A program made the translations under genes and the position numbers. From Cardinalis cardinalis (lineage: Eukaryota > Chordata > Aves > Passeriformes > Cardinalidae): a stretch of DNA of 64,000 bases. The stretch spans positions 6,621,757 to 6,685,756 of the forward strand of contig JACDOX010000016.1 of the NCBI GenBank assembly GCA_014549065.1. The letters run 5' to 3'. The notes below the pieces were generated by a model that did not search any database, had not been told where the DNA came from, and worked only from the letters and a program-made list of their open reading frames with translations. Below, piece after piece: positions 11,769-24,010 of the stretch; positions within the stretch are counted from its first letter, which is position 1, and each line of letters begins with the position of its first letter.

Positions 11769-14700
11769 AGGCATTTGCAAAACTCTGCAGGCTTAGAGAT
11801 GACTGACTTTTATCTTCATAAATATTTTGGCATCTCAAAGGTACAAGCTAAGANTCTGCTTTCCTCTAACATCCAACCAGGCTGAAGTCCTACTGGTGGG
11901 TAGGCAGACTTGGTTNTTTATCCTCTGCTATGCTCTGAGAATCAACTTATCACCTAAATTCCTAGTATCTATTTTAAAAATTTGATCTAATAAGATGCTG
12001 TGATTTAAACCCAATCTGAGCTGACCGAGTAAGCACTACTGAGCAACAGCTAAAGCATCAGCGTCTTATCAACATTATTCTCATACTAAATTCAAAACAT
12101 GTCACAGTACCACCTACTAAAAATAAAATTAACTCTATCCCAGCTGAAACCAGGATTGAAACCTAAATCAGAAGATAAAAATCATTGTGAAAGTAGCTTG
12201 TTGTATTAGTCATTACCATTCAGGTGGAGAGAAAGTTACATTTCTAGTATTTGTTAAATTATCACCTCCAAGTTTTATACTTCAGTTGAGAATTTCCAAG
12301 TTGGGATCAAGTCATACAGGCATTTCTCTAATTTCCTTGTCTTTGAGCTGAAGCTTTGATTGAGGATGACAACGCTTGCAAGGACAATTTAAAACCGACC
12401 CTTGGGCCAGCAATTGCCAATCACCCCTTCAAATGCGCTAGTCAAGCATTCTGCAGAGCTGTAGGGTTTTGACTTAACCTTATTTCACTTCTGACAATCT
12501 TTACAAAGGAATTATTTGCAGTTGATACAACGTGTGATGGATTTGAACTTAGGTCAGGGAGATTAAATTAAAGCAGAGGGCATCCTNGTGATGAAATCAT
12601 ACCAACTTTTCCAAATAAAATTACTTATCCACACACACCAAAGAATTGAATAATGTAAGGTGTCCTTTTGTGATGGGGATTTTCTTCTCATGAGAGCAGG
12701 TTATGCTCTGCTGTCAAAAATATTTAAAGGTCAGGGACATCACAACCTACAGCAATTCATTTCAATCTGTGGAAAATGGTTTACATCTCCCCCCACTAAG
12801 CTGATTTGGCAGCTTGAATTCAGCAGCTAGATTTCCAGCTCAGCTGCTCACCTCTCAGACTATCTGTGTTTTGTGATGCACCCCATGGTGTTGCATTACA
12901 CGACCCCAGGGTCATTTCCATACTGTTGGGTTGTGAATACCAAGTTTAAATTGCCACAAATACATGTTTTCTGAAGGTTTGCATTTAACATGCTGCTCCA
13001 CTGCTACCCTGTACACACAGTGAAGCATCATTAGCACTGGAGCAACTCTGCTTCTTTATGAAAGGAACTGTCAGAAAAAGAAACATCAAAACTAACTATA
13101 ATGCTTAATTTATCCAATAGGATGTAAAGTTAGAAGAGTTCAGTCTCAGTAGGAATGGGAGGTGTCACAATCCATAATTGGTGAAGGCAACAGAGNCACA
13201 ACCCACAATGAGATACTGTCATCAGCCCTGACACCAAAAGTAAGGCACGCTGGAAACCTCATTGAAGAGGGTGGAAGGCAGCAGATCCGTTCCCTGCTTT
13301 GAGCTGATGATCATATCTGAAAGAGCAGAGCTGAATAGTGGAACTGCTGCATCTGAGATTGCTCCCACTGCCTCTCTGACCTGCCTGGGACTGTCCCAGA
13401 CACATAACCACCCCTATGGGTGCATGCAAGTCCCAGGACTTCTCTCCAGGGAAGGGATAGNGTTTCATTTCTGCCTCAGCACAGCCTGTGCTCTCCTCTT
13501 TCCCCACCTGTCCTTGACAAAAGGCACTAAACACAGTTCAGAGCCTTGTGCAACCCTGCAGATCTGGTGTCACTCTCTGCCACCCTGTCACAAACAGAGG
13601 CCANAAACACTTAATCCTACAGCACTTCAAATGCACCATTTTCCCCCATTACTCTTTTCTATGTCATAAGGGCAAGTCATAGGTGTTTAACACAGAGATG
13701 CCACCCTAACGTGAAGCCAAAGTTACAGAAATAACCCAAGCTTTTCATTAAAGGCAAACTTCAACCCAGTCACAAGTACAACAATTTTATAACAGGCTAT
13801 AAGGACAGTAAAATACTGACTTCAATAACTTCACTTGCAACGTACAGGACAGCATCTAAACAAACCAAAAAACCTTTACTGGGTTTCTTCTTTAAAACCA
13901 CAATGTGTATTTAAAATTCTAACACAAATTCCCAGAGCAGCAGGAAAAAAACAATTCTGGAATCTCAANTGGAGCAGAGGAAGTGACTTTAAAATGTAAC
14001 CATGTGCCTTGCTGGTGTAAGCTGCTCGGCGTTACACCAAGAGGAATCATACCCTAGCACTGCAACACACAAAGTGAGAGAAGGATTTCAGCTGCCTATC
14101 CCATACAGAACAGACTTAGGAAGAACATTTTGTCTTTACTTCCCAGCATGAAAGAAGAATGTCACTGAAAGAAGAATGGCGTTGTCAATGTGACTTTGGG
14201 GGAAAAAAAAACCAACCAACCACACTCCACCTGTGCTGCATTACCCAGATTTGTTCTTTTCATATGTTCAAAGTTAAACATTTCTGCATTTCCCTCTCAT
14301 AATCTCAAAGTCACAGGAGTGAAATCTGGATTCTTCTCTGTGTTTCCCATAAGCAATAGATGCTCAGCTCTTTATTGCACTCACCTAACAATGAGGAACT
14401 TCACTATTTCCAATAATGTGCAAACAAGAGGGGCCCAGCACTCAGTTTATCTGCCTGCCAGGCTTTTTATTTTCCAAAATTAGAATATATTTATTTGCAG
14501 CCAAGTTTTTATAAGACAACTACACAAAGCAAATACAGAAATAAGAATTAATACACAGTTTTCACCTCATGAACATTGCAAATAAGTATTCCAAACTGNA
14601 AAGACTCTACTTAATCTAATTAAGTATTAAAAGAGATTGTTCCTCTTTATCTTGCAGAAATTACTAACTCACACTCTCTGTTTAGTTTGCTTTCTTGTGA

Positions 14701-17700
14701 ATAACAGAAATACCATTTACACAGACCAGTTCCAGCCCAACTCTTTCTTCCTGGTATAAATANAAATCTGACAAAGGAATCCAGTTTTAAAAATGTCCTT
14801 ATTCACNTCACTAAAGGATTTATCATTTTGCCTTTTTTTTCCCCACAGCTGGCACGGATTTCTCTCTCTCAAGGTTCATTTCTAGCATTCTATGTAATTA
14901 GTCTGGGGATTGGTCTGTGGGTTGTTTGGATTTTTTAAACACTAAAGCAGTTTCTTGTAGTAATGTCAGACTCGAGCGCAGACAAGAATGAATAAAACCT
15001 CAAATACTGCATTTGAATGGGAACCAGATTAGACTGCTTTCATGCTAGGTGGCACTTGTCAACATTACACACAGAATGCCCACTGGATGTGTTGACAATT
15101 TACCTTTTTTTCCTTCCTCTGTCCACAAGGAAAGGTCTTTCTAAANCCCCCAACAAAGTAGGGAGGCTCTGTCTGCCCAGGAAAGAATTTGTGGACAAAT
15201 TTTCAACTCCTCTCATCGACAGCTGAAAGACTGACAAGTGTTTTACCTGTCATTCTGTAAAACTGTAAAAACATGTTTCCATGCTACTTATAAATACAGA
15301 TCTACATATACAGACTAAATTAACATATCCTATAATAAGCTTCATTAATCCATCAACTAAGAACAGCCTGACATTTAAAACTGTCAAGGAAACTTAATGT
15401 CTGAAAAGGATTCATCTGCAGAAGCCCAAACCTTTTCAGTTGCTCGGGATTGTAATAGAAGGCTATAAAATGGGAACAGAGACTTGGGAAACCTTGTCTC
15501 AGCTGAAGGCAGTAACAGAAGAAAAAACCCTCAGAGGAGCTGTGAGTTCATTCCTGGTACTCAGGGCTGTGCCCAGAGCTAGTGAACATGAGAAGTTCAC
15601 AATCCTCTGCTCTCTGCCCTTCTCTCCTCTGCTGACTTTGCTGTTCCACAGCAGCCTGAGCCACATGCCTACACTTAGAGATACTCANAGCCTTATGGCT
15701 TCCAGGGGCCATTCACCTGTTTAACTGCAGCAGGCACAGAAGTATTTTGCTCACTTGAGGACTGCTGTCCCCTCGAACCCACNTCTCATTCTACATTCAC
15801 ACAATATCCCACTGAGACCATGGAAATTCTCACAAGGGCCAGTAACAAATGGCACACAAAANATACCAGTCTGGTTTCCCTTCCCTGAAGAGTTCTTTAA
15901 TGCAAGGACTGCCTTTGAATTGTGTGTGCATAATACCCTGAGCCAGGCCTCTACATGAGCCTACAATATAAATAATTTTAAATTCTATGCAAGGCTAATT
16001 AGTACAGTGCTGTTATTCCCAGCAAGTAGAGCTAATCTTGTGTGATCTGAGAACACCCCAACTCCTCATATTTCTNTCACATGTAGGGTTTCCCCACTCT
16101 CCTCCTATCTGCCCTCCCATCCCCTGTCACTTGATTTATTTCTGGAAAGCAGTTCTCTCCATACNCAGTTCACATGCTAGAACTTACTAGAGAAATTTAA
16201 TTTCCTACTTAACCCTACACCACTGTAAGAAGCTTCCTCTACTGTTTCTGAAGTAAAATTAAGCTCCTTGGTACTACTGTGCTGCACGTGGCCTTAGATT
16301 AATGTCTTTTCTACTTTTTCACTGATGAAGGAGTTGTCAAATAAACGTGCCCTTTAGCTAGCTGTCAGTGAAAAATCAAGCCTCCTGTGGCATTCAGAAA
16401 AATAGCACAGAGCAGAAAGCAGGATTTTGTACCCCAAAGTGGATAAATCTATATAAGCTGAAAGCTAGCTTCCACTTGAAACAAAACAAAAAAAAAAAGC
16501 AGTTCCCCACTGAAAACCTCAAATCTTTCACAAATGCATTATTATTCACAGAAGGTGCCCCCATCCAGCAGTAAAAACCTTCACTTTTCTGCTGCCTCCA
16601 GATGCTTTACAATTCCTGTGCCCTCTGCTAGACAGCCCAGACTGCAACAAAAAGCAGGAGACATTTCCATCCTGAGTAGTCCCACTGCAGAGCCATGGGC
16701 TCCATGCTCCCTTCAGCACAGAGCAGAAATGGCAGCGTGAGCNGTGCTGGCTCCTCACAGCTCAGGTTTGGTTCCTCATCAGGTCCAACGAGCCCCAGGT
16801 GCTCATCCAAGGGTACCCAAGAGGCACCAGGGATGACACCAAACTGAGCTGTTCTGAATTGATATTCCATACCAAAGAGGAGCAGCAAAATTCGTCTTTT
16901 GCTGCTCACTGAAGCTCAGGAGAAGCCACAGTGCGGAGCCTGCAAGTTCTGCAGGAGCTGCCTAAGAATGATAAATTTTGGGAAAGGGAGCACAGGGGAG
17001 CATTACCCCATGGGTCTCCTACTCTTTGAGGCTTGAGGCCCAGCCCCCAACCACTACACAGCAATTCCTTTCTAAAATTTCCATATCCTGACTGATCTAT
17101 GTAACACTGCAATCTTCTCCCTCATTTTCCTTTAAGGATGAAAACAGCAGGAGAGCCAGGGAATTTGCTCCTGCAAATGCAGCCTGATCCAGCCACACTA
17201 GAGATCCCTAATGCTGCAGAAACAGAATGTTCACCCAGCAAAGCAGAACTGCACAAGGAAGGGACAAATGAGTTACAAACCCCTGTAGGCTGTCATCAGG
17301 AAGTACACAGTCAGATATTTCGCACTGGTTTTGACAATCAATAAAATTAGATGAACATTTTTTACAACCCTGTCAATTGAAAACAATTTTGCTAAAATCC
17401 AGCTTGCCCCATCTAGTCCTAATTAAAAAAAAATCCAGGTAACTGCAAATGATGGAGCCCAAATTTNTTGTGGTGTGAATTCCCTAGTGAACATAAAAAT
17501 TAACAGATGTTTTCACAGTACTAGTTATTTATCTGTAGCACTACTTCATTGCTGGGGGACATTCAGTAACAATCTGGGCTTTTACCAGATGTCTGCAGAG
17601 TAGGAGCTACTCCTTGATCCACTTGACTTCTTTAATGCCCNAGGATACATTCAGCATACATTTGGTAAGAGGCATTTCTATTGGTTCTATGGTTTATGCT

Positions 17701-18365
17701 GATCATCATCATGCTTGTTGTCATAAATAATAGGGTACTCCAAAAGAGATATGATTCTGGGTAACAGGACCAAGCAACTGGAAAAAATTCTCCCTAGAAT
17801 AGGTTTTCACATTCAGAGAGATTGGTTAGACTGTATGTATTTGCAAACCTATTTCTTTAGGCAAAGATTAGAAAGGCAAGGAGAATCACAAAGTCAATTT
17901 TAACTGTGAATATGCACTTTAAAAGCACATGAAATTGTATCTTTTTCTGNGGCTTGTGCATTTCTCCTGTGCCCTCAAACAAGTTCAACGAGACTGAAAT
18001 CTGGATGAATTATTTTGAAACTTAAAAGAAGATTTTAACAGTTGGCAGTTTGCAGTGAAATTGTTCTCATGTGCACCTGCACATTTGAGAGGGAGGGAGA
18101 GAGAGATGGACTGAAAGAACTCTGCTATTAACTCTGTATCTTGAACTCTGAACAAAAATATATTCTAAACAGATAGCACAAATGTGACACTAAAGACTTC
18201 TCCCCTGAACTCTGCTCATTTCCAATGCAAAAAACCTTGAGAGCTTCAGTTGAAAGCATGCTATGATAAAACCTGAGGAAAAAAAATGCAAACGGATTGA
18301 AATCTCCCAGGTTAACAAAACAATTTTCAGAGACAGAGACCAGTCAAGGGAGTTTTCACTAACTG
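11769..18365. other. Anonymous non-coding DNA
   Basis: No gene is recognised. The stretch 12340-12570 looks less degenerate than its surroundings and may be a conserved non-coding element. A short A-rich tract lies at 16480-16498. Overlapping open frames at 13259-13669 occur on both strands and are judged chance. Confidence 0.5.
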
Positions 18366-18416
18366 GAAAAACAAAACAAAANAAAAAAAAAAACCCAGAA
18401 AACAACCAAAAATAAA
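18366..18416. repeat. A-rich low-complexity tract
   Basis: ACAAAACAAAA units run into a poly(A) stretch holding one N, then into further CAAAA units. The minus-strand frames crossing it (rich in F) are artefacts of the repeat. Confidence 0.85.
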
Positions 18417-20335
18417 GATGCAGCTTTTGAATAACAATGGAAAGTCTGGCCGCTTATTTTTAGAAAATGAAAGCAACATCTGATGACAGCTGTGGAACTC
18501 TGCCCAAGCCAGCATCTGCCCTTGGGGTGGGGTAGTGTGCCCAGGCAGCACCCTCGGGTGCCAGGAGCTGGGGCATCAAACGCTCAGGGTTCAAGGGTGA
18601 GGAAGCTCAGATGGGTTCATCAAGAGCTTCATTCCACTGCACACCCTGGGAGGCACTTGTCAGTCGTGTCTTACCTCTCCCAGAGAAAGGAGAGGGTAAA
18701 AGATCATCCCAAACCCAGAGGAAAGAACCAAAATAGCTGGTTGTGTGGGTAACTCATCCATCAGGCTTTATTTTTATTTTGCAGANGGGGAGGAGGCTGG
18801 GGCAGAGGTGAGGGTATTGAGAGGCTGTCCCTTTGTGCAGCTGCACATTGGAATTGATGGGACAGGCCTCAAAATGACAGATGGATGCCTGCAGCTATTT
18901 GATTTATTCACTGGATGAATAATAAATAAAAAGGCAACGCAGTGGCATTTAAAGCACCTCGGACTCCACCATCTCCCAGAGAAGCAGGCTACCCAACTTC
19001 AGATACTGCTCAACAGAAAGCTTTACAATTCTCAAGGCCTTATTTTACTGCTGGGAGTGGGCAAAAATCAATGAAGTGGAATTTTCGTTTCTGCTGCCGA
19101 GAAAAAGTAATTTTTCCACCATTTTATCCTCACCAGAGCTCTCAGAGGCTTTATAAGCCTACCAGGAATTGGTACTGCTCTGGCTGTAATTAACCCTTGG
19201 CTTCACCAAAAGCCTATTCCACTGTAAGCTGGGGAAGAATTGGAATTAGATTCTTAATACATGCAGGGATTCTTCCATGCAGTGTAGAAGGATGAAGCAA
19301 CAACCATAAATACAGGCATTAAATGGGCTCCTTTCTATTACTAGAGGGACAAACTTACATCAGCAACTTGGATCTATTCAATATACATCATACCAACTGT
19401 AATAGAGCCTGGTAGATCCTAGCCAAATACAAGCTCATTGTTCTCCTCCACTTTCCATTCCCTTAATATCAGAGCAAATATCCTCCCAAAGAAGCTGCAG
19501 CTGCTCCTCCTGAGATGGTTCAGAAAAACTCATAGCAGCCTCCAACTGCAAACACAAATATGGTTCTTAGTTTTGCTGCTGATTTACTCCAATCCCCTTA
19601 CCAAGACATTTGCTGTGATGACAAATGCTACTGGCTGGTAGCAAAGTCATGGCACAAAACAAAATACAGATATGACTTGACAATTTAATTTTTAACAAAA
19701 CAAGAAACAACAAACCGTATTGATACTTGATTTCTTTTTAAGCTATTTAAATGAAATGTTATTAATGAGACCTTATTTAAATCACTAAATTGCTGCTAGC
19801 TAAGCTTGAGCTAACAGCTGTGATGCACCACCATGTTCATGTTGTTTCAGCAAAACACAGTTTCAGTTAAATTCTATTTTTTTCAGATTTATGTAGCATT
19901 TATGTAGCAGGCCAAACTAATGTAGAGCCAGAGCACAATCATTTGCCTTTGCAGGTGTTGGGCACTGCTTGGTGCCTACCTGCTCTTCACTCTGTGACAC
20001 AGGACAGGACACAGCAGCTGCTCCTTTGCCATGCAGCACTCTCCCTTCCCTGCNCTTTGCACATCAGGACAAAGCTCCTCTGAAGTTCCACTGCTCTCTC
20101 TAGGGAAGGCCAGCACTGGGCACTGCCACAAGAGACAGCAAGACTCACAGCTGGNCTTCAGTGATCCTTGTGCTTTCCTTCCAATTCAAAATAGTTCATG
20201 ATCTTACCATTATAAAAGTCCCACCCTACCAAAATTCAGCACTGAAGTTATTCAAACTCCTATACAAATTGAAAAGATGAAAATTCATTCTGGGACAAAA
20301 ATGTTGTCATAATATAAAAAATACCTCACAGTTGT
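18417..20335. other. Anonymous non-coding DNA
   Basis: No gene or transposable element is recognised. A moderately GC-rich patch at about 18480-18640 carries short open frames in several registers, none of which I recognise. Confidence 0.5.
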
Positions 20336-20420
20336 ATTTTTGGTTGTTTTGTTTGTTTGTTTGGGGTTTTGTTTGGTTTAGGTTGGTTTTTTTTGTTTGG
20401 TTGGTGTTTTGTTTTGTTTT
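20336..20420. repeat. T-rich GTTT-type low-complexity tract
   Basis: The tract is made almost only of T and G: imperfect GTTT, GTTTT and GGTTT units. It is the complementary-strand equivalent of the CAAA tracts at 6611, 11681 and 18366. Confidence 0.85.
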
Positions 20421-23240
20421 AAGCAGAACAATATCATGTAAAAATGAAGCATTTGTAATTTTCACATCAGAANTGGTTACTCTAGCATAGCTCCATAGAA
20501 TGCATATTTAGGTAGAGAAACAGCCATAAAAGTTTCCAACCTCATCAGTGCACGAGAGTGAGTTAAGTGAATACCAGTTACCTTCAGCTGTACCAACACT
20601 CAGATGCNACTTTCAGCTGAAGCTGCTTTTCAGGAAATGTAGTTGGGTGATTTGTTTTGAAGCCATTCCATAGTAGAGTTGAAAAGACAGCANTTTCAGA
20701 TCAAAACCAACCCAAAATTAAAAATTGAAAATCTTATCAGAAAATCCGCAGCATTTTGCACAATTTAAGCTTTTGAAGGAGGAAAAAATGCNTACTCTTG
20801 CAGCAGTGATATTTTTAGAAGTGGCGCTTTTTTTTTCAGCTGAGTTTCTTCAAGGAAGGGTCCCAGCCATCGCTGCCTTCCTAACATCCAGTCCATGATG
20901 ATTTTGCAGCTGCAATAAGTATTAAAACTGTGACTCCCAGGGACTAGCAAAGGTACTGCATCTTCTTGATCTCATTACAAANTCAAAATAAAGAATAAGA
21001 ATAAGAAAAGGTGATTTTAAATTCATAGCCACTTTAAAGGTCACACAAAGTACTATACTCTTACAAGATTAGCTAATTATATTATTTATGGAAAACATTT
21101 ATTCTAGGAACAAAGATTAGGCATAACTACAATTGGATGTGTCTGTGAAAAANCTAGAAATTAAACAAAGCTCCCCTAAAGTCAAAGCCAAGGGATTTTT
21201 TTGTACCTTAAAGCCACTCTGTACATGCTGTCCTGGCAGGAAAACCTCCTTTCCATTATTTATTACTCTGTGAACTGCTACTGGCAATGCTAATAGCTCT
21301 CAGCACTGAGCCCACNGCTGAGCAACTGGTGGGTGCTGGGGTTTCAGCTGAGTCGCTGTCCGGTCTGTCAGCACCANAGAAAGTTTAGCAGCTCCTGAGC
21401 CTCCGCCCAGAGAGCTCCCAGCTCAGCCTGACGCTGCCCTGAGGGGAGGGAAGGCAGCTCTGCCCCTCAGATCTCATCCTGCAAGAGGGAGAAGCCCAGA
21501 ACTGATGCTCCTCCCCTCCACATGCACCAAGGCTTTAACCAAACTTTACCTCTCACAGCAAAGTTTAAATTTAAAAACCACCCTGACAGAAGCTGGTCAC
21601 CTTAAAATATNCCTATATAACCTGGGAAAAGAGTCCAGTATTTTCAATTAGTTAATGTGTGCAGCCTTTGCTTGGCCTGCTCCCTCTGTGCCACCCTGGT
21701 GGTCCATTACCCATAGGAGAAAATGTTTTCAGCTGGAGACAGAAGGATGCTGACGTGTGGCTGGGTAAAAGATGGTTCTGGGACTAAGCAGTGCTCACCT
21801 GGACTTGAGTGCAGAGCCAAAGGATCCAGCATTCTAACACCCCTGTTTCTCCCCAAGCTCCCTCTCAATACCCATAATTGCATGGCAGAAAATCTGGTNT
21901 TTGGGGCCTGCTTGTAACACACTTTCTTTACAGCAAGAGGATCTGTGTCTCCTGCCTTCTCCCCTTGTACAATGCACACATTTTCTTTATTGTTTCCATT
22001 CTGAGCCAGAACAGCTGAAGCCTGAGCATGTTGCTTAGCAATACAGGACTAGGATAAGATATGCTTGAAGTCTTCTTCCTCGGCTAGGTGTCCTGTAGTG
22101 GCCATTACTAGAGGAAAAATAGTCTTTTTCATCATCTTTTTATTGCTTCCAGGGGAGTTTCTCCCCTGTTCCTATTGCATTTGCTTTGGAATTCCCCCTC
22201 CTCCCAATGTTCTCACGTTAATTTTTTCTTAGACACAGTAACTGCTCTCACCTCTCTCATATATCTGATACATTTCTCAGCTGTAGGCTCTTTGGTGGGA
22301 ATTTTCCACCTCCTTTTTAGATAACTGAATTCATTACAATTTAAGAAAACAAATCTGGATTGTTACAGGACAATACCTGCAGGAAAAATAANCTCTGAGT
22401 AAGTAAAATACTTTATTTCTCTCTTTTAGCCAATGTTCAGTTGACTTCCTTGTGAAAAACTGCCAAACAAAAAGAAAAATAAAAGGTGTCTAAATACCAT
22501 TTTTGCAGTTCAGAATCCAAAAGAGCTTTTTTTCTGAGCAAAATCCCTGGCTCTTAATTTCAAAGATGCAGAAAACATACAGCTGTATTGTACTGTCTCC
22601 ATTTTGGTGCCTGATACTCAAATTAAATTCACAACAAAATTAAGAGTGAACATTGGAGTCCCTTAGANTAATCTTTCCCATGCAGCATCAGCTTCCTGAG
22701 ACTCTCTGAGGATGGGGGGGGGTCAATCTTTCAGGCCCATTTCTTGAGGAAAGCTGAGCCATATCATGTCTGTTGAGAGGCTTGCTCTTTCTGAGAGGCT
22801 ACAAGAACCTGTATGAGTGGTGTTGAGGTTTGGTACCAAGTGTAGGAACAGAAACAAATCCACACCTTAGCTGCAGGTCAATCACATCATGCACTCATGT
22901 TCTAGCACTCACTCCATCCTCAGAGAACAGACCCAANGTTTTGTTTATGCATTCAGCCTGCAAGCCTTCCTCAACTTTCTATTGTGTTTATTAGATTTGC
23001 AGTGCCAATAATCATGTTAGCGCAAATGTTTAAGGGACAGTCTCCTCAAGAAAGATCACTGCTCAGGAGGGAATTATCCCTATCTAATTACAGTTCATGC
23101 TGCTGCTGGACATCCCCCTTGCTCTTCTGTCTGACTGCTGCTGTCTCATTTTAAAGAGCACTGACTCTGCTCCAGACATGGCATTGACTATTTGGAAATC
23201 AAAGCCCCATTGCAAAGAGTGACAGCTCGTGGTCAATGAA
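20421..23240. other. Anonymous non-coding DNA
   Basis: No gene is recognised. A GC-richer patch at about 21300-21500 and a run of nine G near 22714-22722 are the only departures from the AT-rich background. Open frames at 21707-21979 lie on both strands and look like chance. Confidence 0.5.
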
Positions 23241-24010
23241 ATGTGNGCTGCAGCCCAACCCTGGAGCCAGCAGGCTGGGACCACACCGCATCCTCTCAGG
23301 GAGAGCTGGGAGCTCTAAGTGTCACCCGAGGCTCTGTAGCAGCCATCNCATATCCCCCTGTTGGAGCAGGGCTCATCCCAGCAGCACCCAGCCCTGTCCC
23401 GGCTCTTGGTCCTACAATGAGCTGCAACCTGCTGGAAAACACAGCCTGCACAGAGCCTGTCCAGCCAGGGCAGTGCTGCACGGACACAGGGGTGCAGCCA
23501 GGCCCTGACCATGCTGGTGTACCCAGCACGGCGTCCCCTGCACAGCCTGGGGGCCCGTGGGTGCCTGAGGCAGCTGGGGAGCACAANNNNNNNNNNNNNN
23601 NNNNNNNNNNNNNNNNNNNNNNNNNNNNNNNNNNNNNNNNNNNNNNNNNNNNNNNNNNNNNNNNNNNNNNNNNNNNNNNNNNNNNNNNNNNNNNNNNNNN
23701 NNNNNNNNNNNNNNNNNNNNNNNNNNNNNNNNNNNNNNNNNNNNNNNNNNNNNNNNNNNNNNNNNNNNNNNNNNNNNNNNNNNNNNNNNNNNNNNNNNNN
23801 NNNNNNNNNNNNNNNNNNNNNNNNNNNNNNNNNNNNNNNNNNNNNNNNNNNNNNNNNNNNNNNNNNNNNNNNNNNNNNNNNNNNNNNNNNNNNNNNNNNN
23901 NNNNNNNNNNNNNNNGCTGCCCCAGCAGCACAGGGCTGCAGCTCAGAGAGACCAGTGAAGAAATGCAGCTCCCAGAGGGCTCAGCCTCCCAGTCCACCTG
24001 AAGAACACAA
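23241..24010. other. GC-rich island around an assembly gap
   Basis: The sequence on both sides of the gap is far richer in G and C than the rest of the window, with about seven CpG dinucleotides in the 300 bases to the left. Frames on both strands run open across it, but only because the Ns translate as unknown residues. The flanking peptides are proline-, alanine- and glycine-rich and not recognisable. The segment might hold a GC-rich exon, a regulatory island or a GC-rich repeat that defeated short-read assembly; nothing visible decides between these. Confidence 0.6.
23587..23915. other. Assembly gap (329 Ns)
   Basis: A continuous run of Ns interrupts the GC-rich island. It is the only long gap in the window. 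Whether 329 is a measured or an estimated size cannot be told from the sequence. Confidence 0.99.
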
